Source: Dissophora ornata (taxonomy: Eukaryota; Mortierellomycota; Mortierellomycetes; Mortierellales; Mortierellaceae). From it: a DNA stretch of 64,000 nucleotides. The notes under the pieces are model-generated. The model did no database searches and was not told where the DNA came from. It saw only the letters and a program-made list of their open reading frames with translations. Below, piece after piece: positions 48,346 to 59,187 of the stretch; position 1 is the stretch's first letter, and the number at the start of each line of letters is the position of its first letter. The stretch spans positions 1-64,000 of the forward strand of contig MU616575.1 in assembly GCA_025201705.1 (NCBI GenBank). Reading direction: 5' to 3'. Position numbers and translations under genes: made by a program.

Positions 48346-50398
48346 CTGTCTGCAATGGTACTAAAATAGTCGACGCAGATTGGGGTGTCACTGAATGTAA
48401 TGCTCCATGAAGATTAAAACCTGGCCTTGAACATTTTTGCCAATGTTCAAGGTGCTACTCGACTCCGCCTGCATCCGCCCCATCTGCATGGTATCCGTCT
48501 ATGCAGCGCCGTGTACAGTAGACCGGGAGCAGCACACCTGGCACTATGCAGCGTTTCAGGGCTACGTTTCATGTCTTCAAACAATTTAATAAAAATAAAA
48601 CGATTTCGCCGGGTCTAATTTTAGGTGTCTAGATGCCATGTTATTTTTGGACACCCACAGTCTACGGCATCTGTCCACTCACATCCTTATTTTTCATTCC
48701 GAAAAGCGTCATCCCGCTGGGTAGCTCACTCTTTGCACCTCTGTCTGAGCTTGTGCAGTCGCTGCACGATTACGGTGTCAGGATTATACTTCATACTCCT
48801 CAGCATCGCATGTTGCCGACAGCCGCAACCCGATAGGGCGTCCCTGGCAAGGCCTTGCTGGAGCCCTATTGTTGCCACGTTGTTGGAGAAGGTTCAAACT
48901 CCCCGGCAACTGACTGCATGCTTTTTTTTTTCTTTTTTTTGGTTTGTTTCTCCTCCAACACTACTGGACGACAAAAACAAACAGAGTACAGAGCCAGAAC
49001 ATGGTTGCCCGCATGACCCCCTGAGTCAAACTCTACTGCATGTTTATGTACAGCCATACTATTCCATGTATTGTCACCCTGCACACGTTGCTGCCAAATC
49101 ATCGGACCATCCACTGGTGAGACTAATTGAACCTCAGCCAATTTCTAAAACACAACCAAAACTTCCAAATGTCATACGTAACCAGACATCCACACAGGCT
49201 GAAACGACCTGCCGGTCTGGATGCGATGTCCAGGCACATCGAGCCACTCTGTGCTTGCTGGACAAGGTGCCTGAGGACTCATTTCTCAATTGGCCCAAGA
49301 CTCCTCCTTCCTTCTAAAATGCGCTATCGCCCTCCCCTTTCCGCCCAGAAACGTGTTGACAAGTCCAGTAAGGAAGGGGTGAGGTCCAAAATGCACTGCT
49401 TGTCGAGGCAGACAAGTCTTTGTGTTTGTGTTTGTGAGCATGTGTGCTTACGCGCTTGGTGTTGAGGTTGATGCTGGCCTTTTCTCATCAACCACGGCTA
49501 TGGTGACATCCTGCGGCGGAGCTCTCCGCGGAAAGGAACAAATATGAGCGCCATGCATGCGTTGTGCACGTTTCCTCTGCTAGCGCTTCGGGAGGGGATG
49601 ACTCAGCCTCACGCGACCACTTGCTGATCGATGGCGACGATGACACAGTCGCAATGATGAATTCATGAACGGTAGCCGGCTGCGAGCTGCTGCAGATGTG
49701 CAGATGAATGACAGGGTAGACAAGGATTTTTAATGGTGCCTGGATAGGTTGGAGGCCAGGCAGAGGGTTTAGCCTTTGTGGGATGTTGAGTCGTCGCCCC
49801 AACGGATCGAATGACACAATATACAATAGGCCTGGTTGTATATATACACCGCAGAGTAATGAGGGAGAAATTGCTCTCAACCAAAATTGCAACTCTGCTA
49901 GACCAGAACAGACTATTCCCCGATTATATAATTCAATAGGCGGGAATCCAAAACAAAGTGCTCCTGCCTGCTGCAGTCGCTGGGGCGGATGGGCAGGAAA
50001 GAAGACAGTCTGGATGTATGATGGCACCATGCGTCTGCTCTTGTTTACTTTGCTGCACCTCGCTTCCCCTGCCGCGGATATATAAGAGGAGAGGAGCGCC
50101 CTTCTACCTGTCTGTTACAAAAAACTGCTTCTTCTGCACCCCTTACCCCTCCCAATTCCATCGCCACCCGCGTCTCAGTTTCGGACACGGCCCCCCGCAC
50201 TGCTCTTCATACATCCATCTGCTCGCTTCATACATTGCATTGCATTGCCTCGAAACAAGCACACGTCTCCCTTGCAACACCTCCAATTTCATTTCTCCTG
50301 CGCCTTTAAATATCGACCTTCCCGTCTCCTTCTCTTCTGACAAAGAAATCGAACAACCAACGTCTGCACCCCTGCACACTGCCGCCTCTTCACCAACC
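48346..50398. other. Long intergenic region upstream of the R-R-x-S protein gene
   Basis: About 2 kb without a supportable gene. A T-rich run sits at about 48922-48940. The last 320 bp hold a TATA box (50079-50086) and a C/T-rich leader rich in short Cys/Pro/Leu-coding translations. ORFs at 48625-49317 and 49958-50398 lack homology and are interrupted by homopolymers or lie in this leader. Confidence 0.5.
50079..50086 (+). promoter_or_regulatory. TATA box (TATATAAG) of the R-R-x-S protein gene
   Basis: GCGGATATATAAGAGGAG, 313 bp upstream of the ATG, followed by a clean C/T-rich leader without introns. The strongest TATA element in the window, suggesting an inducible or strongly expressed gene. 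Confidence 0.6.
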
Positions 50399-50788
50399 AT
50401 GACCCACTCATCCGCTGACACCGCCTCGACCGGAAAGAACCGTCGCATGTCTCTTATCCGCCTCTTCAACGGCAAGACAAAGGCCAACGGCAGCATCGAG
50501 CCTGCTGACTCTGCATCTGAAATTTCTTCGCCTCCTGTCCCCGTTGTCGCTGCCCACTACCGCCACTCGATGGCGCCGTCCATGGATGCCATCCAGAGCC
50601 AGATGATGTCCGAACGCCGCAAGTCCATCGCTGCTGTTACCGACTCTACAGGACGGTCAGTAAGCCTCGACATGAAACACCCCGCCGAGATGACCGACAA
50701 GATGCGCCAGTTTGACGAGCTCCTGCAGAAGCGCCGCGGCAGCACCATTCGCATCTCTCTCACTCCTAGCTTACTTCAGGAGCCCTAG
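50399..50788 (+). CDS. Small basic protein with three R-R-x-S motifs, unrecognised
   Basis: Intronless, 129 residues. I do not recognise a family. There is no signal peptide or membrane segment. It is rich in Ser, Arg, Met and Ala, and contains three matches to the PKA consensus R-R-x-S: GKNRRMSLIRLF near residue 17, SERRKSIAAV near 81, and QKRRGSTIRIS near 117. Each is followed by a hydrophobic residue, also favourable for PKA. The stretch AEMTDKMRQFDELLQKRRGS looks helical. It has a strong TATA box, and a typical fungal 3' UTR with AATAAA-like sequence near 50932-50937. A regulated phosphoprotein is inferred; the function is unknown. Confidence 0.75.
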   Translation: MTHSSADTASTGKNRRMSLIRLFNGKTKANGSIEPADSASEISSPPVPVVAAHYRHSMAPSMDAIQSQMMSERRKSIAAVTDSTGRSVSLDMKHPAEMTDKMRQFDELLQKRRGSTIRISLTPSLLQEP

Positions 50789-51091
50789 AGATGCCACGTC
50801 TCTAGAACCGTTTCCTCTAACTAGCATGTATTTTTTATTCCCCTAATCTTCCGTACTTTTATTGCACCTTTTCTTTCGTTTATTGCCCTGTAAAATGTCA
50901 TTTCCCTGTACCATAGCATATCATAAAGCAAAAATAAAAAGTAGTGCACGCTTGCCACCAAACTATTGCAGTCAACTTAATCAACTTGCCTGTTGAACGT
51001 GACAGCAGTCACCTGTCCCTTGAAATTCGAAAAAAAAAAAAAAAAAAAAACTCCCCCATTCGATGGAACTTGTTCGCTATACCCCATCTTC
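50789..51091. other. Short intergenic region before the PROPPIN gene
   Basis: 303 bp containing the 3' UTR of the R-R-x-S gene and an A20-type run at about 51031-51050, followed directly by the promoter of the next gene. No gene is seen. Confidence 0.55.
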
Positions 51092-52968
51092 ATGAACCTG
51101 TCAAAACCATCGCCGTACTCAGCCGCAGATGCGCCAGGCCTTCTCTACGCGTCCTTTAACCAGGGTAAGCGTCGTGCCATCTCTTCCCTCTTGTCTTCAC
51201 CCTCCATGCTGGCGCAATAAAGAAAGAAAAAAAATAACACCACCGGCATCTTGGGTGCTGAATAGACTACGGCTGTTTCTCCTGTGGGCTGGACTCTGGC
51301 TTTCGAATATACAACTGCGACCCTCTTAAAGAAAAAATGCGCAAAGGTACAATAATATTTCGCCCCAAGGATGGGTTGCTAGGCACTCCAAGTCAGGTGC
51401 AAACAGTACATATTGATACTCGGCCGTGTCGTTCGACTGAAATGACATGATAGAATTCGATGACGGAGGCATCTGCATAGTTGAAATGCTCTTCCGCTGC
51501 AATTATCTCGCTCTTGTCGGTGGCGGTAAAAATCCGAAATATCCTCCCAACAAAGTCGTAATCTGGGATGACGAACGCAACAGAGGGGTGATTGAACTAG
51601 AGTTCAGAAGCGAAGTCAAGGCGGTGAAGCTGCGGCGGGACAAGTGAGTTTTGTACATGTGCTACCGTCGAGTCTCTGTCGGCGATTGTTCTCTGACTCT
51701 TCGGACCCTTCGCCACACTTTTATATTTTCATCCATCCTTCTAGGTTCGTCGTGGTGCTCGTGAACAAGGTCATCGTCTACACCTTCAGTTTGACGCCTG
51801 TCAAGCTTCACGTCTTTGAAACAGTGGACAATGACCGAGGTAAGACATGGAGCGAATACTCGACTGCTGCTGGCGTAAACTGAAGACGCTTGATTCTGAA
51901 TACGGGGTTTTCACATCCTTGCAGGTTTAGTGGCGCTGTCGTCGTCGTCGGACAAACATGCCATTTTGATCTTTCCTGGACGACAAAGCGGACACGTCCA
52001 GATTGTAGATCTCAACAGCGTGGTGCCCACAACCGCCGTATCGTCCTCGCCACAATCGACATCTCACTCCAACCCATTCTCGGCGTCTGGCAGTCAACCA
52101 AAATACCCCATGACAAGTACCAAGCCCACTGCCAACATCTCCATCATCCCCGCACATACAAGCCCTCTCTTTTGTCTGGTGACAAACTCGGACGGAACAA
52201 AGTGTGCCTCTGCCTCGGACAAAGGCACGCTGATCAGGGTGTTCGATACAGGATCGAGCAAACTCTTGCATGAATTCAGACGAGGTGTCGACAGGGCAGA
52301 GATTTACAGCATCGCCTTCAATAGCGACTCGACAAGGATCTGTGCAGGGTCAGACAAAGGCACAGTCCATATCTTCAACCTGGATGGAGCGACCGGATCG
52401 AGAATTTATCAGTCAGGAGCGGGATCCCCATCTAGTGGGCCCCACTATGGAGAAGTCCCCCAGCCACACCATGCCTCTCATGTGCAGAGCGGCAATAGAC
52501 AGTCGAGGTAATGACCAGCGATGATTCTGTGACATCTTTTGATGTAAGGGGTGCTTGTGATACAGCATACACGATATTCACTCACATTCCTGGCTTCGCG
52601 ATTTGATTCCTATAATAGCCTAGCGTTCATGAAGGATCTCTTGCCAAAATATTTTTCGTCAGCATGGTCATTTGCACAATTCAAAGTAGCAGCGGACTGT
52701 CGCTGTATCTGTGCGTTTGGAGGTGAAAAGAACACTGTTATTGGTAAGGCGATTTTTCCTTATTATTTGCAGCTGCAGCTTCTTATGACTGTTGGCAGAC
52801 ATGAAATATTACAAGCCCATAAGACTGACGACCCAGCCTGTATTTGCCGTTTTTTTAGTGATATGTGCGGATGGAAGCTTCTACCGGTTCATGTTTGACC
52901 CTCAAAAGGGAGGCGAGTGTGTGCGGGAAAGCTACAGCAAGTTTTTGAGAGAGAGCGATGACGACTAG
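51092..52968 (+). CDS. WIPI3/WDR45B-type PROPPIN (Atg18 family)
   Basis: Seven-bladed beta-propeller that binds PI3P and PI(3,5)P2 on autophagic and endosomal membranes. Seven exons: 51092-51164, 51266-51346, 51454-51643, 51745-51839, 51925-52507, 52619-52743 and 52859-52968, giving 418 residues. Conserved pieces are [43 protein letters not shown], and [20 protein letters not shown]. The phosphoinositide motif is present as [24 protein letters not shown] and [20 protein letters not shown] match WIPI3/WDR45B better than Atg18 itself. A Ser/Pro/Asn-rich loop lies between blades 3 and 4, and one of about 40 residues in blade 6, the usual membrane-inserting CD-loop position. Confidence 0.93.
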
Positions 52969-53224
52969 ATATTTATAATAATGTAGTCATATTAAAGTCA
53001 AAGGACGCGATGGCAATCGAACAACGCGTCTTGTTCCCTGCGGGAACTGCTTCCAATACAAGCGCAGCACCCTTAAGAGCTGTTGCCAGGCGTTTGACAT
53101 CTGTGACACCATCATGAGACCGCGACGCGACAGCTGAGACCAGACCCAAAAAATAAAAAAAAGCCTTAAAGCATTCAAGGGCGGTAACCCGTCCTTGAAG
53201 TCTTTTCCTTTTAGCACATCAACA

Positions 53225-55004
53225 ATGGTGACCACAACGCCATCGTCTCCGACAGAGTACCCTTCCGCAACTACCACGACCGATTTCACGTTTACCACCC
53301 CTTCAAGCACCCCAACCGAGACCACACACACAGTGTCTCCGTCCGCAACGTCCACTGTACCTTCACAAACGCCAGAGACAACACACACGGTGTCTCCGTC
53401 CACAACGTCCATTACGATGTCTACGTCCGCNNNNNNNNNNNNNNNNNNNNNNNNNNNNNNNNNNNNNNNNNNNNNNNNNNNNNNNNNNNNNNNNNNNNNN
53501 NNNNNNNNNNNNNNNNNNNNNNNNNNNNNNNNNNNNNNNNNNNNNNNNNNNNNNNNNNNNNNNNNNNNNNTCTCCGTCCGCAACGTCCACTGTACCTTCA
53601 CAAACGTCAGAGACAACACACACGATGTCTCCGTCCGCAACGTCCACTGTACCTTCACGAACGTCAGAGACGACATACACGGTGTCTCCGTCCGCAACAT
53701 CTAATGTACCTTCACAAACGTCAAAGACAACACATACGGTGTCTCCGTCCGCAACGTCTAATGTACCTCCACAAACGTCAGAGACAACGACTAATTCTGC
53801 CACAACACCATCAATAGCAACCATTACTCTGACTGTATCCTCCTCAGAATCAACGACGACTCGTTCTCCAACCTTGACCTCCTTGACGTCAGTTCTCGTC
53901 ACCTCTACCACAACAACACCATCATCAATTGTGATCGTCCAGCCAACACAAAACCCGACCAGCGAAACGTCCTCAGGATCAATTTCTACTGGAGGGATTG
54001 TGGGAATTGTAGTGGCGGCCGTGGTTGCGCTGCTCGCGTTGGCGTTACTGGCGTTCACGGTCATTCGCCGCTCCCGCCTCCGCAGGGCGAACCCGGACAG
54101 CGATGTCATGTATAATCACACGGACATGCACGAGACTTGTCCAGTTGATGGAAGAGGTGGAGTGAATAGGGGAGATGGAGGGGGCGGAGCGGGATCTGGG
54201 ATTGCCTATGATACCAACCACTACGGTGGCAGCGTGAATGAAAGGACATTGCAGGATCCCGCGAGTGTGGAGCCACTGGACTCACATGGAGTTTCAGGTA
54301 TGCATAGTGGCATTGGCGCTAGTGCTGCTCCAGATTCAAGGTTGTATGGTTCTGGGGCAGATGGCGGCCTATGGCAGCATCAGCAGTTGCAATATCCTAT
54401 GTCTCAGGAAGAGCAATACGACCCAAATTACACGGCACGAGAACAGGACCAAGCCTACATGCAGTATTCACAACAGCAGTTCTATCAGCATGAGCATCGA
54501 CCAACATATATTCAACCAGGTTATGATTTGCAGGCAGCAGTGGCTGGATATTACGAACCATACACTGAACCATACACTGAACCATACTACCTGGATGCGT
54601 ACTTGAGCGAGGAACAGGAACAGTATCTGCCCAGTCAGACGCACGGTCATAACTATGTCCCAGAGCCAGGATCTCGCTCTACGACAGATGCTTCTAATGA
54701 TCGAGTCCCAGATGTCGTGTCTTCCTACGGGCCTGGCACTCGTACTCCGCCACCAGCAATGGATTCTGGCGATGACGCGGCCATTGATCGGTCGCGCCAA
54801 TACACCGGCAACAGCTCAATCAATGCTGGTCCTAGGACTCAAAGAAGCAACAACAGTTTGAGGACAGGAGCTATCCGGAGTAGCCAGGAGTGGCCAGGAG
54901 CGGCTAGAAGTGGCCGGGATGAAGCCGTGGGAGCAGGGTCCTCGGTGGTGTCCAGGAGGGTGCCACAGACGCTGGTTCCAGAGGAGGGGCTGTCGATAGA
55001 GTAG
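53225..55004 (+). CDS. Mucin-like type I membrane protein with tandem repeats, 5' end unresolved
   Basis: Ser/Thr/Pro-rich ectodomain built from 19-residue repeats (SPSATSTVPSQTSETTHTM-type). A linker and a single membrane segment follow (GGIVGIVVAAVVALLALALL), then basic stop-transfer FTVIRRSRLRR. A 300-residue cytosolic tail is rich in Gly, Tyr, Gln and Ser, with EPYTEPYTEPYY. This is the layout of fungal cell-wall sensors and other O-mannosylated surface proteins. No signal peptide follows the first ATG (53225), and an acceptor-like TTTTAG lies at 53203-53208, so an upstream exon is probably missing. A Cys-rich open stretch at about 53011-53130 is a candidate. The CDS is interrupted by 140 N, and the two sides are in different frames as deposited. 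Confidence 0.7.
53336..53798 (+). repeat. 57-nt tandem repeat of the mucin-like gene
   Basis: Unit begins TCTCCGTCCGCAACGTCCAC and encodes 19 residues. Complete units start at 53336, 53571, 53628, 53685 and 53742. A shortened 27-nt unit starts at 53393 and a partial one at 53420, running into the gap. High identity between units explains the assembly failure. Confidence 0.93.
53431..53570. other. Assembly gap of 140 N within the repeat
   Basis: Run of N inside the 57-nt repeat. Reading frame before the gap is two mod three and after it zero mod three, so 140 cannot be the true length of a continuous CDS. Repeat phase from the unit at 53420 predicts 46 plus a multiple of 57 (for example 103 or 160). 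Confidence 0.98.
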
Positions 55005-55356
55005 AGTGGAAACTGAAAGCAATGGCGGCGTAGAAAAATTAAAGCGATGTGTAGGATCGATCAGGTCTATAATATCCGCGTGCCAGCCTAGGCCCCCAGG
55101 AGCAGCAAAGTGGGGACACCGGTCGCGTGGGTGGCTGTAGCGTAGGAGTGCGGGTGTGCGAGTGTGTGTTTTTGGACATACTTTCATGTGGAAATGCTGC
55201 CACTGGTGTCGTGGACTGCTACGACTGCCAGCGCTCGACTCTGCTCTCGTTTCTTCCCCAACAAGAAACCATCGTTGTTTTTCTTATTCCAGTTCCGCTC
55301 ATCTCCTCCTCCGCCATCTCATCTCTCCTCTGTCCACCGCCATCTCATCCGCTGCC
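55005..55356. promoter_or_regulatory. Intergenic region upstream of the aminotransferase
   Basis: 352 bp. The right half (about 55230-55356) is C/T-rich leader up to the ATG. GTGTGCGAGTGTGTG lies near 55153-55168. No further gene is seen. Confidence 0.45.
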
Positions 55357-56921
55357 ATGACCACCTCCGCTGCTGCTGCTGCCACCGCAAACACCACCGT
55401 CTGGGACACCAAGACCCAGCAGTTCCACGGAGGACAGGACTGGAAGTTCCTCGACAACTTTGTCGAGGACTTTTCCGTCACAACCAACTGTCTCGGCACC
55501 CCTGTCAAGGCTATCCAGGCTGCCCGTGATGCCGTACGTACACCGCCTCTGCCAGTGATGCTCTTTGCGTATGTGTGTATGTGCCTCGGTACTGACCTGT
55601 GTTTCATTCATCCATGCGAACTAGGTTGCAACCTGCCACCACTACCCTCCTGCCAACCAGGAGCCCGCCAAGTCGTCCTTGGCCGAGTGGATCTGGCCAG
55701 AGCACTGGGAGAACAACAGGGAGCGCCTGCTGCTCGGCAACGGTGCATCAGAGCTGATTGACCTTGTGATCCGATCTGCCCCCCAGGGATCCTGGAAGGC
55801 AGGGCCTTGGGATGTCCAGGTATGGTGCAAACATACGCATGACGTTCTTGTTGAAATGGTCGTCTCCATGTGGAAATTGAGAGCATCACCGCCACTGTTG
55901 ATCTGTGCCCCACAAAAAACAGTTCTAGTGCTCTTTATGTTTAATCTCATCTTGCAGCACGACATTCGCGGACATATGCGATCTCCGCCGGATCATGTTT
56001 CTCAACCCTCATCCATCCACACTGCTAACACACAGCTACCTGTCAATCTTCTCGACTACGACAGTACAAGGAGTACCAGCGATCGGCTGAGACCAACGGA
56101 CGCGACATCCTCTCGCCCAAGGGTGACGACAAGGCCAACGTCGTCTGCATCGTCAACCCCTGCAACCCCACAGGCGACTACAAGTCCATCGACGAGTTGA
56201 AGGCGTGGATCTTGAACAATGTTCAGGACAATGGCGTGGTTGTAATTGGTATGTGCACGGTCGTTTGCAGGGACATGTGCCGCTGTCAGAGATGAAAGGG
56301 TGTGTTAGCGTGTTTGTTCTCACTCGTATACATCATCTACTCTGGGTGGACATAGACGAGTCGATGCAGATTTGGGTCGGACCCGATTTCCGTCAGGATT
56401 CCATGACAGCAGAGACAGAGTTCCTGGAAAAGACGTACAGGGAGCGCAACATCTCGATCTATGTCATTCACTCATGGACAAAGATCTGGTCCTGCACTGG
56501 CCTCCGTCTGGGCTCAATCGTGTGCCCCACTGTTGCTCACTGTGTCGAACTGAAGCGCATCCAGGTCCCCTGGAGCGTCAACAGCCCCGCATTGGCGTTC
56601 CTGGATGAGGTGGTCCGTGATACAGAGTACCTGGAGGAGACCTGGAGAGTGACTCCGATCTACCGCGCCCAATTGATCGAGCGCCTCGAGACTTTGGCAA
56701 ATGGGCGTTCCTGGGAGTACTTTGGCAAGCCCTATCTGAGCTGGGTGTGGGCTGATCTTAAAGATGTCGAGACGGCCGAGAAGGCTGTGGCTCTTGCCAA
56801 GCAGGCTGGTGTTCCTGTACGAAGCGGCAAGCCCGGCTATGAGCGCCCTACATTTGTTCGTATTGCAGTCCGTGAGGTCAAGCAGACGGATATTCTCTTT
56901 GCTGCCTGGAAGGATCTGTAG
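55357..56921 (+). CDS. PLP-dependent class I/II aminotransferase (HisC/CobD-like)
   Basis: Four exons: 55357-55533, 55625-55819, 56065-56248 and 56356-56921, giving 373 residues. Fold type I aminotransferase motifs are LLGNGASELIDLVIRSAPQG (cofactor phosphate loop), VCIVNPCNPTGDY, the Asp of VIDESMQIW, and the PLP-lysine region SWTKIWSCTGLRLGS. The C-terminal Arg sits in RPTFVRIAVRE. Similarity is to histidinol-phosphate aminotransferase / threonine-phosphate decarboxylase-like proteins; the substrate cannot be fixed. No mitochondrial presequence is evident, so a cytosolic location is likely. The second intron (55820-56064) is 245 nt and could hide a small exon, though the flanks already join in family-like WDVQ-YKEYQRSA. 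Confidence 0.86.
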
Positions 56922-57478
56922 ACGCGGCGCGAGCATTCCTGTTTTCATTCTGTAGACCTTTATTGTTGTTGTTGTTGTTGTTGTTGTTCTCTCCCTCAGT
57001 TTTGTGAATAAATTATTTTAGACGTGCCAGTTATACCGTCATACCCTTTGGAAGATGTGTTTCCGAAGGTACGACGCGCTCACGCTATGGCGCGTGTAGT
57101 ACATGATAATAACTACGGCCCTTTCTTTTGATCTGAAGAGGATGCTTGAGTGTCTATTCAGCCCTCCAAGCACCATCGAAATGCTCAGAGACGATCACCT
57201 GAACCTGAGAAATGAGGGACGGTCTGATCCCCGTCCTCTTTGCCACCAACCCAAACCTTCCATCATGATGAAGTCACGTGGTCGTAATAAACAAAGGTCT
57301 CTAAACAAAGCAAAGCTTTGCACTGTCTGGCCCGCAGCACATGTCCATTGGATCAAACCTCATTGTTAAGATTCACTTGATCTTCACAGTTGATCTCTTC
57401 ATTGGGACTGGCAACACAGCACAGCAGGGCACAGGTCATTACAGAGAAACAGCAACTATACCAAGGCTCACGTAGACA
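56922..57478. other. Intergenic region with GTT microsatellite
   Basis: 557 bp between plus-strand genes. A (TTG)n microsatellite of about eight units lies at 56963-56988 in the aminotransferase 3' UTR, with AATAAA at 57007-57012. The rest, upstream of the Pol III subunit gene, shows no gene or TATA. Confidence 0.6.
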
Positions 57479-58197
57479 ATGGAGATCATCAACGCCAATT
57501 CCGCCATGCTCAGCAACTACGAGGTGCTGGCCTTGTTGAGCGACCAAAAAGCACAGCGCCAGGCGAACGAGGTGGCGGGCACGCGCGAAGTGGCCGAGAA
57601 CCTTCGCACAGTCGAGTTTGAGGTAAGGACGATGCTTTAGCTCATCCCGATCTGCTTTGCGCGAAAGTGCTGCAAGCCCCTCCCCCCTCAAAGCTAATAG
57701 AAGAATCGTGCCCTGCTCTGGATGCGGTATCTGTCATAGGTCCAGAAGTATCTCGGATCATCGCCGTGTGCAACACAGACGCCAAAGCAAGTCGCAGACT
57801 TGAAGAGCGCATTTGCAAAGCTGGACAAGGACAAGAAGCAGCTCATGAAAGTCGAGCTCCTTCAGATCTTGAACCTCAGACCAAGATCGCCCGTTGAGCT
57901 CACCCTGGTATGAACCCACACGAAGCGCATTAATTCCCTCACTGCTTTACCCTATTGTATCATTGGCAGTGACACCGACAAACGAGTTATGCGATAATAT
58001 CTGAGTGCAGTAACGGGAAGAAGTCGCTGATTGTCATTCATCCTTTCAACGACCCCTTTCCTCACATTTAGGTGATTGAAGAGTTTGAGCAGCGATTCGA
58101 TGTCAGCAGCTGCGACACTCTGCTTGCTATGATCCGCGACGCGTTGCCGAGGAACGATGACCCACCATTTGTGGACGAGATGGAGGACGATGAGTAG
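57479..58197 (+). CDS. RPC17: RNA polymerase III subunit Rpc9/Rpc17 (CRCP)
   Basis: Stalk subunit of RNA polymerase III, partner of Rpc25, needed for TFIIIB-dependent initiation of tRNA and 5S genes. Three exons: 57479-57622, 57740-57907 and 58072-58197, giving 145 residues, close to human CRCP. The start MEIINANSAMLSNYEVLALL is the family signature. Helical HRDC-like parts follow: QVADLKSAFAKLDKDKKQL, LLQILNLRPRSPVELTLVIE, then EEFEQRF. The C-terminus is acidic (DEMEDDE), as in the family. Confidence 0.94.
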
Positions 58198-59187
58198 TAG
58201 GCAGTCGCCGCAACACAAGTGCAGGAGCTCAAAACCACAAGTAATAAAATAATGTATCATAGTCAACCATACTCTCGTAGGTATGCATCTGCCTGACACC
58301 GACAATTGCTACTATGCATATGCCTACTGTACCTGAGACCGAGGCGCCATACGCTGCCAGAGCCTAGGGAGGAAAGATGTCTGAGGATTTCGATGGGGAT
58401 CCCTCATCTGGAGTAGTTGGCCAGTGCCTTGGCCACAAAACAAATACCACGCTCCAAATGAGTTTTTTCCAGGGGTGCAGGTCAGCCTACAGGATGACCA
58501 AGAGAAAAGGGAAACTTGTCCCCGGCATTCCGGTCTGACCCAGCTGTGGGCAGTGTCAAGCCTAGCCCTTTCTTCTCTTTGCGATGCCCACGAGCCCCTA
58601 TCCAGCGTCTTTTGTAATGCACTTTGGAATCGAATCCATTCATGCCGGAGAAGAGATACCATCTCTTTCTCTCGCTCTCCTTTCTTTCTTTACTGCAGGC
58701 ACCAAGCCAAAACACAGTCCGACCTGAGCTCCATAGAACGAAACATAGAGCTGTGCTTGCTCTTTTGCTCTTTACGCTGACGTTCGCCGCATACACGCAT
58801 ACACGCATACACGCAGAGAGCGAGCGAGCTAGAGAGAGTGTGTGTGAGTGCTTTCTGCTTGTTCTTCCTCTTCCTTTCTTTTCCATATTCCCCAATTCCT
58901 TGATCCGCCTCTCTTACTCTCTTTTGCATCGCCTTTTTATAAATCGTCCGGACTCTCCTTGGATATTTCATAGCCACTCACACTTTCGTCTTCTCTCTCT
59001 CTCTCTCTGTCCACATCTTTTCTTCTGTTCTTCTCCTCTTCTTTTCCGTCTCTGACTTGCTCTGATCGTCGTCCTTTACACCTTTTTCATCCGGCTCTAG
59101 CTCACCTCCGCAACCTCTCCACGCCAGCTATCCTACCTTACTACCCGCCTGCTCTGCACTTTCTAGCCACGCCATTGTGAACCCAAA
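58198..59187. promoter_or_regulatory. Intergenic region upstream of the 464-residue orphan
   Basis: 990 bp. The distal part is unremarkable. From about 58850 to 59110 it is a strong C/T-rich promoter/leader with (CT)n near 58993-59010, and a CATACACG triplication at about 58787-58812. No gene is supportable. Confidence 0.5.

Noticed and set aside
48625..49317. 230-residue plus ORF with a Phe-rich run.
   Set aside because: Run comes from a T homopolymer; no splice, composition or homology support.
52987..54109. Val/Asp-rich minus-strand ORFs through the N gap.
   Set aside because: Antisense translations of the 57-nt Ser/Thr repeat, bridged only by N.
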